DNA of 64,000 nt from Candidatus Auribacterota bacterium (GCA_023144635.1 JAGLFH010000005.1:1-64000), one strand, 5' to 3'. Positions 24,514 to 34,129 are shown, counted from the stretch's first letter. Numbers and translations are program-made. Notes: a model not told the origin generated them from the letters alone.

Positions 24514-25714
24514 TGATAAAAAAATATTTAAGGTAATAGAATTAACCCGGCTTATAAAGGCTTCACTTGAAAGCCAATTCTATGACGTTTGGATTGAGGG
24601 AGAAATATCTAATCTCAAAAGGCCGAAATCTGGTCACATGTATTTGACCTTAAAGGACGAGTTTTCACAAATCCAAGCTGTCAGGTTTAGATCAAATAAT
24701 GATCCTTTGTGTGAAAAGCTTAAAGATGGAGATAAAGTAAAAGTTTTTGGCAGTGTAGGTGTATATGAACGATCAGGCCAATATCAGATCTATATAAAAA
24801 AGGTGGAGAAAGTAGGGATAGGTGATCTACAAAAAAGGTTTGAAGAGTTAAAAGAAAAGTTGAAAAAAGAAGGATTGTTTGAGAATAAATATAAAAAAGC
24901 TATTCCTGTTCTGCCAAGGACGATAGGTATTATAACAAGCCCTACAGGTGCTGCTATAAAAGATATGCTTAATGTTCTTGACCGGAGATTTTCAAATGTT
25001 CACGTGATACTTTTTCCTGTTAAAGTACAAGGAGTGGGGGCAGCTGCCGAAATAGCATCGGCGCTGGATGCCTTAAACCGTATGAAAGAAGCAGATGTGA
25101 TAATAATTGGTAGAGGAGGAGGAAGTCTTGAAGATCTTTGGGCTTTTAATGAAGAGATCGTAGCCCGTGCCGTTTTCCGGTCTGTGATACCTGTTATTTC
25201 TGCAGTGGGACATGAAATAGACTATACTATATCTGATTTTACTTCTGATTTGAGGGCAGAAACACCAACTGCCGCAGCTGAACTTGTTTTAAAAAGAAAA
25301 CAGGATTTATTTGATATAATTAATCGCAACAAGGAAAAGCTTATACAGTCTTTAACGTTTAAAGTCTCAGGATTTAGAGCCAGGGTTGAACGTTGCAGGG
25401 ACCACTATGCTTTAAAGACCCCCGAACACATGATATCACAGTTCAGGCAGAATGTGGATGATATGGAATGGAAAATTAAAAGTATTATTGAACGGATAGT
25501 ATCAAGATGTAAAAATAACATAATTAAGGAAAAAGAAAAACTTAAAACACTTAGTCCGCTTAATATTTTAAAGAGAGGATATTCTATAACTCAGGATTTT
25601 AATACAAAAAATATAATTAAGGATGTAAAATTACTCAAAAAGAACATGTTGCTGGCAACCAAAATATATAATGGAGTAGTTGTCTCAACAGTAGAAGAAG
25701 TTGAAAGGATTTAA
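24506..25714 (+). CDS. xseA: Exodeoxyribonuclease VII large subunit
   Basis: Catalytic subunit of the bidirectional single-strand exonuclease. The ATG at 24506 overlaps the ymdB stop by 8 bases; the ORF track's TTG at 24500 adds two residues. An N-terminal OB fold (VWIEGEISNLKRPKSGHMYLTLKDE) precedes the catalytic domain: GIITSPTGAAIKDMLNVLDRR, GRGGGSLEDLWAFNEE, SAVGHEIDYTISDF and RAETPTAAAELV. A coiled-coil C-terminal part ends PLNILKRGYSI. Normal length. Confidence 0.95.
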   Translation: MNDDKKIFKVIELTRLIKASLESQFYDVWIEGEISNLKRPKSGHMYLTLKDEFSQIQAVRFRSNNDPLCEKLKDGDKVKVFGSVGVYERSGQYQIYIKKVEKVGIGDLQKRFEELKEKLKKEGLFENKYKKAIPVLPRTIGIITSPTGAAIKDMLNVLDRRFSNVHVILFPVKVQGVGAAAEIASALDALNRMKEADVIIIGRGGGSLEDLWAFNEEIVARAVFRSVIPVISAVGHEIDYTISDFTSDLRAETPTAAAELVLKRKQDLFDIINRNKEKLIQSLTFKVSGFRARVERCRDHYALKTPEHMISQFRQNVDDMEWKIKSIIERIVSRCKNNIIKEKEKLKTLSPLNILKRGYSITQDFNTKNIIKDVKLLKKNMLLATKIYNGVVVSTVEEVERI

Positions 25715-25731
25715 TAGTCGAGGATATTATT

Positions 25732-26073
25732 ATGAAAAAAGAAGTTAAATTTGAGGATGCTCTAAAAGAACTGGAAGTTATTGTAGAAGATTTGGAAACA
25801 GGTGATGTTACTTTAGAAAAATCTATAAATAAATTTGAAAAAGGGATGCAACTTGTTAAATTCTGCAGCGGAAAGCTTGAAGAGGTAGAAAAGAAAATAG
25901 AAATAATCGTGCAGGAAAAAAAAGGTTCTTTTCATAAAGAACCTTTTGGAGATAAAGCCCCTAAGGATATTCCTTTTTCTAAAAGAGAAAAGAAAGTAAA
26001 AGAACCTGTCAAAGAGCTTAATGAAGAATCTGATGAAATTGATGATGAAGTTGATGATGAATTTTTGTTTTAA
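25732..26073 (+). CDS. xseB: Exodeoxyribonuclease VII small subunit with acidic tail
   Basis: Residues 1-70 (KFEDALKELEVIVEDLETGDVTLEKSINKFEKGMQLVKFCSGKLEEVEKKIE) are canonical XseB, which coats the large subunit. The remaining 40 or so residues are an added charged tail ending EIDDEVDDEFLF; the family usually stops near 80. Seventeen bases after xseA. A perfect terminator follows. Confidence 0.92.
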   Translation: MKKEVKFEDALKELEVIVEDLETGDVTLEKSINKFEKGMQLVKFCSGKLEEVEKKIEIIVQEKKGSFHKEPFGDKAPKDIPFSKREKKVKEPVKELNEESDEIDDEVDDEFLF

Positions 26074-26091
26074 CTGCTGGATCATTTAATT

Positions 26092-26128
26092 CGGATATTT
26101 CATTAAGATAAATGAAATATCCGCTTTT
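26092..26128 (+). terminator. Terminator after xseB
   Basis: Thirteen-base perfect stem CGGATATTTCATT / AATGAAATATCCG with loop AAGATA, followed by CTTTTTC, 18 bases after the xseB stop. It probably ends the rny-ymdB-xseA-xseB unit. Confidence 0.8.
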
Positions 26129-26258
26129 TCTAAAAGAGATGGTATTATATTTTTTTCAGAAAAAGACATGACGTTTTGTTACGAAAAAAATGTATTAAAA
26201 CGAACGTGATAAACCACGTTTGTGGCTGCACTGCAGTCACATCACGGCACAACGTGTT

Positions 26259-26286
26259 AATATTTCACAGAATTTTGTGAAATATT
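26259..26286 (+). promoter_or_regulatory. Hairpin just upstream of dxs
   Basis: AATATTTCACA / TGTGAAATATT form an 11-bp perfect stem with loop GAATTT, ending 6 bases before the dxs ribosome site region. No T-run follows. It may be an operator or leader structure for dxs. The preceding 80 bases contain further imperfect palindromes (GTGGCTGCA...TGCAGTCAC). Confidence 0.4.
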
Positions 26287-26305
26287 CAGGTAAAGGACAA
26301 GAATC

Positions 26306-28180
26306 TTGAAGAAATTATTAAAAAACATAGAGAATCCTGAAGATTTAAAAAAACTTGAAGTTTCTGAACTTCCTAGACTTTGTGAAGAAATACGCAAAAG
26401 AGTTATAGATGTCGTTTCTAAAACAGGCGGACATCTTGCCTCGTCGTTAGGTGTTGTAGAGTTGACTGTAGCTTTACATTATGTTTTCAATTCACCTGAA
26501 GATAAAATTGTATGGGATGTCGGTCATCAAAGTTATGTCCATAAAATACTGACAGGTAGGAATAAAGAATTGGAATCTTTAAGAAAATTCGGTGGGCTTA
26601 GCGGATTTCTTAAAAGGGAAGAAAGTCCTCATGACTGTTTTGGTGCCGGTCATGCAAGTACTTCTCTTTCTGCTGCCCTTGGTTTTGCTGCAGCACGCGA
26701 CAGAGATAAAAAGGATAGTCATGTCATTGCTGTTATAGGAGATGCCTCTCTTACCGGAGGAATGGCATTGGAAGCTTTAAACAATGCTTCACAGGTAACA
26801 AAAAAACTTATAGTAATACTTAATGATAATAAGATGTCCATATCAAAGAATGTGGGTGCAATATCCGAATATCTTAACAAAATAATAACATCACCTACTT
26901 ATAATAAGTACAAGTTTGAAGTTGAGGATCTTATCAAAAAGATACCTACTATTGGAGAAAATGTGTTTAAGGCCGTTAGAAAATTAGAGGAAAGTATTAA
27001 AAATATAATTGTGCCGGGAGTTATTTTTGAAGAATTTGGATTCAATTATTATGGCCCAAGCAATGGTCAGGATGTTATCACTCTTGTAAGGACTCTTGAA
27101 AATTTAAAAAAGATAGACAGACAGCCACTTCTTTTTCATGTTCTAACAAAAAAAGGAAAAGGATATAAATTTGCTGAAGAACAGCCTGAAGGTTATCACG
27201 GAATTAAACCGTTTAATGTTTCATGCGGATTAAGCTCTAACATGTGTAATGGAAAAACATATTCAGAAGTATTTGGACAGACGTTAATAGAGCTTGCTGA
27301 AAAGGATGATAAGATTGTTGCTATAACGGCAGCAATGGAAACAGGTACGGGTTTGAAAAAGTTTCATGAAAAATATCCGAACCGTTTTTTTGATTGTGGT
27401 ATTGCTGAAGAACATGGGGTTACTTTTGCTGCAGGTATGGCTGCCGGAGGATATAAGCCGGTCATGGCAATATATTCTACTTTTCTGCAGCGAGGGTATG
27501 ACCAGATAATACACGATGTCGCTCTTCAAGAATTACCTGTCATTTTTTGTATAGATCGTGCAGGTATAGTCGGTGATGACGGTCAAACACATCAGGGAAC
27601 ATTCGATATTTCATTCTTAAGGCATATACCTAATATGATATTATGCCAGCCTGCTGATGCTTCATCCTTAAAGCAGATGTTAGAACTGGGGCTTTCTTTA
27701 AATAAACCTTTTGCTGTTCGGTACCCGAGAGGATATGTACCTAAAAAATCTGCTTTACCTAAAGCGGCAGTAAAGTTGGGTAAATCTGTTGTTGTAAGCA
27801 AAGGCAGTGATGGTGTTATTCTTGCCCTTGGAGAAGAAGTGCTTACAGCTTTAAGTGCTGCTAAAAAGCTGCATAAAGAAACTGGAAAATCTTTAACTGT
27901 TGTTGATGTCAGGTTTATTAAACCACTTGATAAGAATATGCTTTTACAGTTATTTAATGATAATAAAAAAATAGTCACACTGGAAAACAATGTAATAGCA
28001 GGCGGATTTGCAAGTGCTTTACTTGAATTTTGTGCTCTCAATGAAATAAGGGATGTAGATATTTTTCCTATTGGGTTGCCGGATCAGTTTATAGAGCATG
28101 GGACAATATCCGAGCTTAAAAACAAATACGGCCTTGATGAAGAAAAAGTTTTAAAAAGACTAAAAGATATATTCTCTTGA
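26306..28180 (+). CDS. dxs: 1-deoxy-D-xylulose-5-phosphate synthase
   Basis: Condenses pyruvate and glyceraldehyde-3-phosphate to DXP for isoprenoids, thiamine and (via PdxA) pyridoxal phosphate. TTG start with AAGGA 9 bases before. Thiamine diphosphate site GDASLTGGMALEALNNA...LNDNKMSIS, second domain FFDCGIAEEHGVTFAAGMAAGG and DRAGIVGDDGQTHQGTFD, and a C-terminal transketolase domain. Length 624 is normal. Confidence 0.95.
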   Translation: MKKLLKNIENPEDLKKLEVSELPRLCEEIRKRVIDVVSKTGGHLASSLGVVELTVALHYVFNSPEDKIVWDVGHQSYVHKILTGRNKELESLRKFGGLSGFLKREESPHDCFGAGHASTSLSAALGFAAARDRDKKDSHVIAVIGDASLTGGMALEALNNASQVTKKLIVILNDNKMSISKNVGAISEYLNKIITSPTYNKYKFEVEDLIKKIPTIGENVFKAVRKLEESIKNIIVPGVIFEEFGFNYYGPSNGQDVITLVRTLENLKKIDRQPLLFHVLTKKGKGYKFAEEQPEGYHGIKPFNVSCGLSSNMCNGKTYSEVFGQTLIELAEKDDKIVAITAAMETGTGLKKFHEKYPNRFFDCGIAEEHGVTFAAGMAAGGYKPVMAIYSTFLQRGYDQIIHDVALQELPVIFCIDRAGIVGDDGQTHQGTFDISFLRHIPNMILCQPADASSLKQMLELGLSLNKPFAVRYPRGYVPKKSALPKAAVKLGKSVVVSKGSDGVILALGEEVLTALSAAKKLHKETGKSLTVVDVRFIKPLDKNMLLQLFNDNKKIVTLENNVIAGGFASALLEFCALNEIRDVDIFPIGLPDQFIEHGTISELKNKYGLDEEKVLKRLKDIFS

Positions 28181-28205
28181 TCATGCCTGAACAAACTTAA
28201 ATTTT

Positions 28206-29144
28206 ATGAAGAATGTACTAATAACAGGAATAGAGGGATTTGTAGGCAGCCACCTTGCTTTAACGCTTTTGGGGAAAATAAAAGATATTTCCATTACCGG
28301 TACTTATTTACTTGAACCTGATAGGGAAAAGCTTAAAAACGTCAACTTCATTAAAGTAGATATAAAATCAAAAGAGGAAATAAGTGAACTGTTCCGTAAA
28401 GAAAAATCGTTTGATGCTATATTTCATCTGGCCGGATTAGCAAATGTAGGTTATTCATGGAAACACCCTGAAGAAGTTATGGAAGTAAACATACTTGGTA
28501 CACTTCATTTTCTAGAAGAAATACGTAAAACAAAAGAAAAAGCTAAGTTCCTGTTTGTTTCATCATCTGATATATATAATGAAAAATCGAGCAGTATTTT
28601 AGATGAATCTGCCAGTTTGAACCCGGAAAGTCCTTATGCAATAAGCAAACTAGCAGCAGAAAATCTTGTTACAACATATGGAAAGGCCTATGATATTCCG
28701 GTATACATTGCACGTCCTGTTCCTCATACAGGTCCCGGACAAAGTACAAGTTTTGCAGTAATGGATTTTTGTTCTCAGGCAGTGAAACTTAAAAAAGATG
28801 GTTTATCTTCCCCTGCAATAAATGTAGGGAACATTGATGTAGCAAAAGATTATTGTGATGTAAGGGATGTCGTAGATGCTTATATAAAAATAATGGAATG
28901 TTCAAAAGCAGGAGAAATATATAATATATCAACTGGAGTTAAAATAACACTTCGTGAAATAGTAGAAAAGATCAAGCGGGTATTATCTTTTAATTTTGAG
29001 CTCAAGCAAGATCCTTCAAGATTGAGACCACATGATCCAGATATAGTTGTGCTTGAGAATTTAAAGCTAAAAGCACTTGGCTGGAAACCAAGATATTCTA
29101 TAGAGGATACCATAAAAGATATTATTGATGATATTGATGTTTAA
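28206..29144 (+). CDS. NAD-dependent epimerase/dehydratase, GDP-4-keto-6-deoxymannose reductase-like
   Basis: An extended short-chain dehydrogenase: Rossmann LITGIEGFVGSHLA, HLAGLANVGYSW, catalytic SSSDIY and YAISK, and RPVPHTGPGQSTSF, the phrase typical of RMD/GDP-mannose dehydratase relatives. It would produce a deoxysugar nucleotide for surface glycans. Substrate (GDP- or dTDP-sugar) cannot be decided by eye. Next come a flippase-like protein and rml genes. Confidence 0.75.
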   Translation: MKNVLITGIEGFVGSHLALTLLGKIKDISITGTYLLEPDREKLKNVNFIKVDIKSKEEISELFRKEKSFDAIFHLAGLANVGYSWKHPEEVMEVNILGTLHFLEEIRKTKEKAKFLFVSSSDIYNEKSSSILDESASLNPESPYAISKLAAENLVTTYGKAYDIPVYIARPVPHTGPGQSTSFAVMDFCSQAVKLKKDGLSSPAINVGNIDVAKDYCDVRDVVDAYIKIMECSKAGEIYNISTGVKITLREIVEKIKRVLSFNFELKQDPSRLRPHDPDIVVLENLKLKALGWKPRYSIEDTIKDIIDDIDV

Positions 29145-29152
29145 CAGGAAAA

Positions 29153-30175
29153 ATGAAAAAATTAAATAAAAATATAAAACTGGTCACACGTATTTTATTC
29201 AGTATCTTTATTATAGGATTTATTCTGTACGGAATGAGAGGTGATCTTAGTAAAGTAAAAGTGAATGTCCTTTCTACAAGATGGCAATATTTTTCTTTAG
29301 CTGTTTTTCTTTATATTATTGTTTCAATACTTGGCTCTTATAGACTTCATGTCCTTCTTATGGCTCATAATATAAAAGTACGTTTTACAAATATTGTTAA
29401 AAATATTTATTTAGGATATCTGTTTAATCTTTTTCTTTTAGGATCAACCGGGGGTGACGCAATAAGGTCATATTATATTGCCAGAGAGACACACAAAAAA
29501 ACAGAGATAATAACTCTTGTCTTTTTTGACCGAATTATTGGTCTTACTACTATGATGTGCATTGCTCTTGTTTCACTTATGTTCAATCTTGATAATCCGC
29601 AATTAAGAAGTCTTGCTATTACCGTTATTATCTTGTTTGTAGGTGCTGTTCTATTTTTTGTACTAATACTTAACAAGAATATTGCTATGAAAATTCCTGC
29701 TGCAAAATATCTGGCACAAAAGTTGTTTTTTAAAAACACAATTACAAAAATATATGAGACTATGAATTTTATGAAGAATCATAAAAGGAAAATAGCTGTA
29801 GCGTTCTTTCTTGCATTGGTGGTGCAAAGCATTGCTATCTTTACGACTTATTTGGTAGCTTTTTCAATGGCAAACATAAGTTGTGTTCCTTTGCGCCATT
29901 TTTTTCTTCTCATGCCTGTTGTGTATATTGGAAGTGCTCTTCCTGTCTCAATAGGTGGGTGGGGTGTTTATGAAATGGGATTTGTATTTTGTTTTGGCTT
30001 AATCGGTTATGCAGAAGAGGTCTCTCTTTCAATAGGTCTTATGAGTCATTTTCTTTTGGTCCTGCTGGGTGCTATCGGTGCTGTTATTTATATAATGCCT
30101 GGTACACGGCATATAGCTGCACAGGCTATTGCTGAAGGAATTGAAGGTATTGATGAGAAAGATGATCTTGATTAA
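29153..30175 (+). CDS. Flippase-like / LPG-synthase TM-domain membrane protein (UPF0104)
   Basis: A 340-residue integral membrane protein with about eight helices. GSTGGDAIRSYYIARE, FFDRIIGLTTM and SIGGWGVYEMGF are the signature blocks of the AglD/MprF-transmembrane family. Such proteins are proposed to move lipid-linked or aminoacyl lipids, but their biochemistry is rarely known. Eight bases after the epimerase gene. Ends in an acidic tail. Confidence 0.82.
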   Translation: MKKLNKNIKLVTRILFSIFIIGFILYGMRGDLSKVKVNVLSTRWQYFSLAVFLYIIVSILGSYRLHVLLMAHNIKVRFTNIVKNIYLGYLFNLFLLGSTGGDAIRSYYIARETHKKTEIITLVFFDRIIGLTTMMCIALVSLMFNLDNPQLRSLAITVIILFVGAVLFFVLILNKNIAMKIPAAKYLAQKLFFKNTITKIYETMNFMKNHKRKIAVAFFLALVVQSIAIFTTYLVAFSMANISCVPLRHFFLLMPVVYIGSALPVSIGGWGVYEMGFVFCFGLIGYAEEVSLSIGLMSHFLLVLLGAIGAVIYIMPGTRHIAAQAIAEGIEGIDEKDDLD

Positions 30176-30268
30176 CTGTTTTTTTTAATATTTTTAGTTA
30201 TATTTTTAATAGGGTTTTAATATACTTATTACATTTAAAAACATAATTAAAAGAAAAAGGAGTAAAAG

Positions 30269-31012
30269 ATGAAAGGAATCATTTTGGCCGGTGGACTTGG
30301 TTCACGTCTCAAACCGTTGACATGTATAACAAATAAGCATCTTCTCCCAATTTATAATAAACCTATGATCTATTATCCTATTGAAAAGCTGGTACAGGCT
30401 GGAATCAAAGATATACTTATAGTTAGCGGAGGAACATTTGCAGGAGATTTCCTGATGCTTCTTGGAAATGGAAAGGAATTCGGCCTTAAACATATAAACT
30501 ATACATATCAGGAAGGTCAAGGCGGTATTGCCGAGGCTCTTGGACTTGCAGAACATTTTTCTGAAGGAGAAAAGGTTGCCGTGATCCTTGGAGATAATAT
30601 TATAGAAAATGATATAACTCCTTATGTAAATAAATTCAAGAAACAAGATAAAGGTGCAAAAATATTTCTTAAAAAAGTAGAACATCCAGGGCGTTTTGGT
30701 GTGCCTAGATTTAAAGATAAAAAAATAGTATCAATAGATGAAAAACCAAACAATCCAAAATCACAGTATGCTGTCACAGGTCTGTATATGTATGATCCTG
30801 AAGTTTTTAATATAGTGAAAACATTGAAGCCGAGTGCAAGAGGTGAGTTGGAAATAACTGATGTAAATAACCGTTATATAAAAGACGGAACAATGTCCTA
30901 TGAAATATTAAAGGGCTTCTGGTCAGATGCAGGAACTTTTGAATCCCTTTATAAATCGAATGAATTAATTAGAAAAAAATTAATAAAAGAGAAGAAACTA
31001 AAAATTAAATGA
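30269..31012 (+). CDS. rfbA: Glucose-1-phosphate thymidylyltransferase-like nucleotidyltransferase
   Basis: Makes dTDP-glucose from glucose-1-phosphate. KGIILAGGLGSRLKPLTCITNKHLLPIYNKPMIYYP is the RmlA N terminus; GDNIIENDI and FWSDAGTFESLYKSNELI complete the active site. At 247 residues it is shorter than E. coli RmlA (about 290), the short form found in archaea and many bacteria. AAAGGAG precedes the ATG. Directly followed by rfbB. Confidence 0.87.
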   Translation: MKGIILAGGLGSRLKPLTCITNKHLLPIYNKPMIYYPIEKLVQAGIKDILIVSGGTFAGDFLMLLGNGKEFGLKHINYTYQEGQGGIAEALGLAEHFSEGEKVAVILGDNIIENDITPYVNKFKKQDKGAKIFLKKVEHPGRFGVPRFKDKKIVSIDEKPNNPKSQYAVTGLYMYDPEVFNIVKTLKPSARGELEITDVNNRYIKDGTMSYEILKGFWSDAGTFESLYKSNELIRKKLIKEKKLKIK

Positions 31013-31024
31013 AAGGATAGATGT

Positions 31025-32044
31025 GTGAAGAATTATCTTGTCACCGGTGGTCTTGGTTTTATTGGTTCAAATTTTGTAAGATATATTCTTACCGAAGATG
31101 AAACAGTAAAAGTTATAAATCTTGATAAAATGACATACGCTGGCAATCCTGAAAACCTTAAAGATATAGAGCATAATGAGAATTACAGTTTTGTAAAAGG
31201 CGATATTTGCGATAGAGATCTAGTTGAGAAAATATTTTCTGATCAAAAGATAGATGTTGTAATAAATTTTGCTGCTGAATCTCATGTCGACCGCTCAATA
31301 GAAGATGCAGCAGGTTTTATCAAAACAGATATTGAAGGTGTATGGAATCTATTGGAAAAATCTAAAAAATACGGTGTTGAGAGGTTTATTCAGATATCTA
31401 CTGATGAAGTCTATGGAACAATAGCTAAAGGTTCGTCAGATGAGTCATATCCGCTTCTTCCATCCAATCCTTATTCTGCTTCCAAAGCAGGGGGAGACCG
31501 TCTTGCTTACTCATATTTTGTAACTCACAAAATTCCTGTTATTGTTACACGGGCTTCAAATAATTACGGCTGCTATCAATATCCTGAAAAAATGATACCT
31601 CTTTTTATAACTAATGCTTTAGAAGGGCAAAAGCTTCCTGTATATGGTGATGGAAAACAGATGAGGGATTGGCTAAATGTAATTGATCACTGTGATGCCA
31701 TAAGATTTATCATTGAAAATGGGGTGCCTGGGGAAACTTATAATATTGCTGGTAATTGTGAAAAGATGAATATTGATGTGACAGAAAAGATACTTGAAAT
31801 TCTTGGCCTCGAAAAAGATTTGATGAGCTTTATTGAAGACAGGCCCGGACATGACAGAAGGTATTCATTAAATGCAGATAAACTGTCATTGCTTGGTTGG
31901 AAGCCTAAAAAACAGTTTCATTCTGCATTAGAAGAAACTGTATTATGGTACAAAAACAACGAAAACTGGTGGAAAAGACTGAAAGATGAGGAGTTTAAAG
32001 AGTATTATAAAAAGAATTACGGCTATAGAATGGATATAAAATAA
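31025..32044 (+). CDS. rfbB: dTDP-glucose 4,6-dehydratase
   Basis: Converts dTDP-glucose to dTDP-4-keto-6-deoxyglucose. GTG start, AAAGGA before. LVTGGLGFIGSNFVRYI, NFAAESHVDRSIED, catalytic STDEVYG, and YSASKAGGDRLAYSY with RASNNYGCYQYPEKMIP are diagnostic. Length 339 is normal. Later dTDP-rhamnose genes (rfbC, rfbD) are not in the window, so the product may be another deoxysugar. Confidence 0.93.
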   Translation: MKNYLVTGGLGFIGSNFVRYILTEDETVKVINLDKMTYAGNPENLKDIEHNENYSFVKGDICDRDLVEKIFSDQKIDVVINFAAESHVDRSIEDAAGFIKTDIEGVWNLLEKSKKYGVERFIQISTDEVYGTIAKGSSDESYPLLPSNPYSASKAGGDRLAYSYFVTHKIPVIVTRASNNYGCYQYPEKMIPLFITNALEGQKLPVYGDGKQMRDWLNVIDHCDAIRFIIENGVPGETYNIAGNCEKMNIDVTEKILEILGLEKDLMSFIEDRPGHDRRYSLNADKLSLLGWKPKKQFHSALEETVLWYKNNENWWKRLKDEEFKEYYKKNYGYRMDIK

Positions 32045-32340
32045 ATGAGCGCTAAAGCGCAGATGATTATAATTTAGCCACAGAGATCACGGAGAAAAGC
32101 AAGACGTGTGTCCAAAAATAGGTGGTGCAATAGTCGTAAACCATGTAGGATTTAGTTCATGAACCACGTGGGCATGATGGAATAAAAACACAAGATGTTG
32201 TCATCCCTGTGAAAACAGGGATCTAGGTAAAAGTAAACTTGAGTCTTATTTTAGTTGTTAATTGTTGTTTTGGATGTTTTTTTAATTTGCTTTTTGTATA
32301 ATATAGTGCCATAAGGCACACCATAACTTTAGGCATTTTA
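32045..32340. repeat. Gene-free stretch with dispersed repeats
   Basis: Contains TTAGCCACAGAGATCACGGAG (reverse of the CTCTGTG phrase at 6.6 and 56.0 kb). The palindrome ATCCCTGT-GAAA-ACAGGGAT at 32203-32222 is flanked by CAAGATGTTGTC and CTAG. The latter in reverse reads CTAGATCCCTGT...GGGATGACAAC, the family of the repeat at 849-910. No ORF is credible here. Confidence 0.55.
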
Positions 32341-32390
32341 AGTACTTTAAACTTTAGTCACTTTTTTATTATTTTAAGGAGTTTGATATT

Positions 32391-32576
32391 ATGGTTGATA
32401 AAAAACTAATTGATATTCTTGCATGCCCAGCATGCAAAGGAGATGTCTTTGAAGATAAAGGTTCTATTGAATGCAAAGAATGTGGAAGGCAATATCCTGT
32501 AGTAGATGATATTCCTGTTATGCTTGTCGATGAAGCTAAAATGCCGGAGAATAAAAAGAATGAAGAAAATGAATAA
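32391..32576 (+). CDS. Trm112/YcaR-family zinc-ribbon protein
   Basis: A 61-residue protein: DKKLIDILACPACKGDVFED then CKECGRQYPVVDDIPVML. The four cysteines and the VVDDIPVML end define the Trm112-like family, small partners or activators of methyltransferases in eukaryotes and archaea, of unclear role in bacteria. AAGGAG precedes the ATG by 10 bases. Overlaps the HIT gene start. Confidence 0.85.
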   Translation: MVDKKLIDILACPACKGDVFEDKGSIECKECGRQYPVVDDIPVMLVDEAKMPENKKNEENE

Positions 32577-33051
32577 TATTTGGGCTCCATGGCGGATCAA
32601 ATATATTGAGACAATGGTTAATGAAGACTTGCAAGAAAAAGGATGCATCTTTTGTGGAAAACAAGATAAAGAAGATCATCAGGATTTTGTTTTAAAAAGA
32701 GGGCAGCATTCTTTTGTTATTCTAAATATCTACCCGTATAATAACGGGCATCTCCTTTTTGCCCCGTATGATCATATTGCAGATATATCTGATTTTAATA
32801 AGGAACAGATATTAGAAATATTTTCTTTTATTAATCTTTTTAAAAAACGAATGTCTGATAGGATGAATTGTGATGGATTTAATGTTGGCGTTAATATTGG
32901 AAAGACAGCTGGTGCTGGTGTAGAAGACCATGTTCATTTTCATCTCGTACCCAGATGGAACGGTGATACAAATTTTATGCCGGTAATAACTGATACTAAA
33001 GTTATTCCGCAGGCATTAGAACAAGTGTGGGAGCTTTTAGAAAAAGAATAA
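32560..33051 (+). CDS. HIT-family nucleotide hydrolase/phosphorylase
   Basis: KKMNNIWAPWRIKYIETM is the usual start of AP4A-phosphorylase-like HIT proteins; the ORF track adds 18 residues running through the preceding gene. A CIFCGK zinc motif, NIYPYNNGHLLFAPYDHI and the histidine triad DHVHFHLVPRW are present. It should hydrolyse or phosphorolyse dinucleoside polyphosphates. Start is either 32560 or 32569; both are in the Trm112-like gene end (4-17 base overlap). Confidence 0.88.
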   Translation: MKKMNNIWAPWRIKYIETMVNEDLQEKGCIFCGKQDKEDHQDFVLKRGQHSFVILNIYPYNNGHLLFAPYDHIADISDFNKEQILEIFSFINLFKKRMSDRMNCDGFNVGVNIGKTAGAGVEDHVHFHLVPRWNGDTNFMPVITDTKVIPQALEQVWELLEKE

Positions 33052-33089
33052 GATCTATCAAAATTATTTAATTTTTAACGGAGACGAGA

Positions 33090-33512
33090 ATGTCTGTAGA
33101 AACTCGAGAGATAAATTTTAGAACAAAGGGAAATTCGGATATTGTTGACATAACTGACAAGATCGCAACGGAACTGGAGACTTGCAAAATAAGAAATGGT
33201 GTCGTTACTATGTTTGTTCCCGGTTCTACTGCAGCGCTTAGTACTATAGAGTATGAGCGTGGAGTTGTAAGTGATCTTAATGGGGCTCTTGAAAGACTTA
33301 TCCCTAGTGGGATCTCTTATAAACATAATCTTGCATGGGATGATGGCAACGGGCATTCTCATGTGCGGGCAAGCCTGATAGGGCCGTCTTTAAGTGTACC
33401 AATTGTAAAAGGAAATATGACTCTTGGGACATGGCAGCAAATTGTATTTATCGATTTTGATAATCGTTCCAGAAATCGTATTGTTATAATACAGGTAGTT
33501 GGAGAAGAATAG
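33090..33512 (+). CDS. YjbQ/UPF0047 family protein
   Basis: A 140-residue protein with TEINFRT-like start (VETREINFRTKGN), GVVTMFVPGSTAAL, NGHSHVRASLIGPSLSVPIVKGNMTLGTWQQIVFIDFD, diagnostic of UPF0047/YjbQ. Members have weak thiamine-phosphate synthase activity; true role uncertain. AACGGAG lies before ATG. Five bases before the lytic transglycosylase. Confidence 0.9.
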   Translation: MSVETREINFRTKGNSDIVDITDKIATELETCKIRNGVVTMFVPGSTAALSTIEYERGVVSDLNGALERLIPSGISYKHNLAWDDGNGHSHVRASLIGPSLSVPIVKGNMTLGTWQQIVFIDFDNRSRNRIVIIQVVGEE

Positions 33513-33517
33513 AATAC

Positions 33518-34129
33518 GTGAAAGAAAATTCTGAGCCTACAAAAGAAAAAAGATCTTTTTTAAAGAAAAAATATATTTTGTGGGGAATAGTTGTTTTTTT
33601 TATTTTAATTCTATTTTCAGCTTATGTTTTCCATAAAATAGCTTCCAATCTTTTTTTTCCAGAAGAATATAGGGCAATTGTAAAAAAATATTCTGCCGAA
33701 TACGAAATAGATCCTTTACTTGTCAGTGCTGTTATATATACGGAAAGTCATTATGACCCTTCTGTTGTTTCACCAAAAGGTGCAATAGGGCTTATGCAAA
33801 TACTTCCTTCTACAGCAGGAGGAATCAGGAAAAAAGAAAAATTACACCCTGTAACAAAAGAAGAATTGAAAGATCCTGAATTAAATATTAAGACAGGGTG
33901 CAGATATTTACATTATCTTTTAAACAAATATGATAGTGATATTTCAACAGCTCTAGCTGCTTATAATGCAGGATTTGCAAATGTGACAAGATGGAAAAAT
34001 CAAAGCAATGAGTTAGAATTTGATAAAGTTCTTGCCTCTCAAGGTTTTAAAGAAACAAAGGACTATGTCTACAATGTACGTAAAGTACATGATCTTTTAA
34101 TTAAATTGAACTTGATTATGCCGCTTTAA
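33518..34129 (+). CDS. Membrane-anchored lytic transglycosylase (SLT domain)
   Basis: Cleaves peptidoglycan glycan strands with 1,6-anhydro products. A GTG start is followed by a transmembrane segment (LWGIVVFFILILFSAYVFH) and the SLT domain: YEIDPLLVSAVIYTESHYDP with catalytic Glu, SPKGAIGLMQILPST, and AAYNAGFANVTRW. Length 203 fits short MltE/Slt-like enzymes. Position before PilZ/PilT may link it to pilus or envelope assembly. Confidence 0.9.
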   Translation: MKENSEPTKEKRSFLKKKYILWGIVVFFILILFSAYVFHKIASNLFFPEEYRAIVKKYSAEYEIDPLLVSAVIYTESHYDPSVVSPKGAIGLMQILPSTAGGIRKKEKLHPVTKEELKDPELNIKTGCRYLHYLLNKYDSDISTALAAYNAGFANVTRWKNQSNELEFDKVLASQGFKETKDYVYNVRKVHDLLIKLNLIMPL

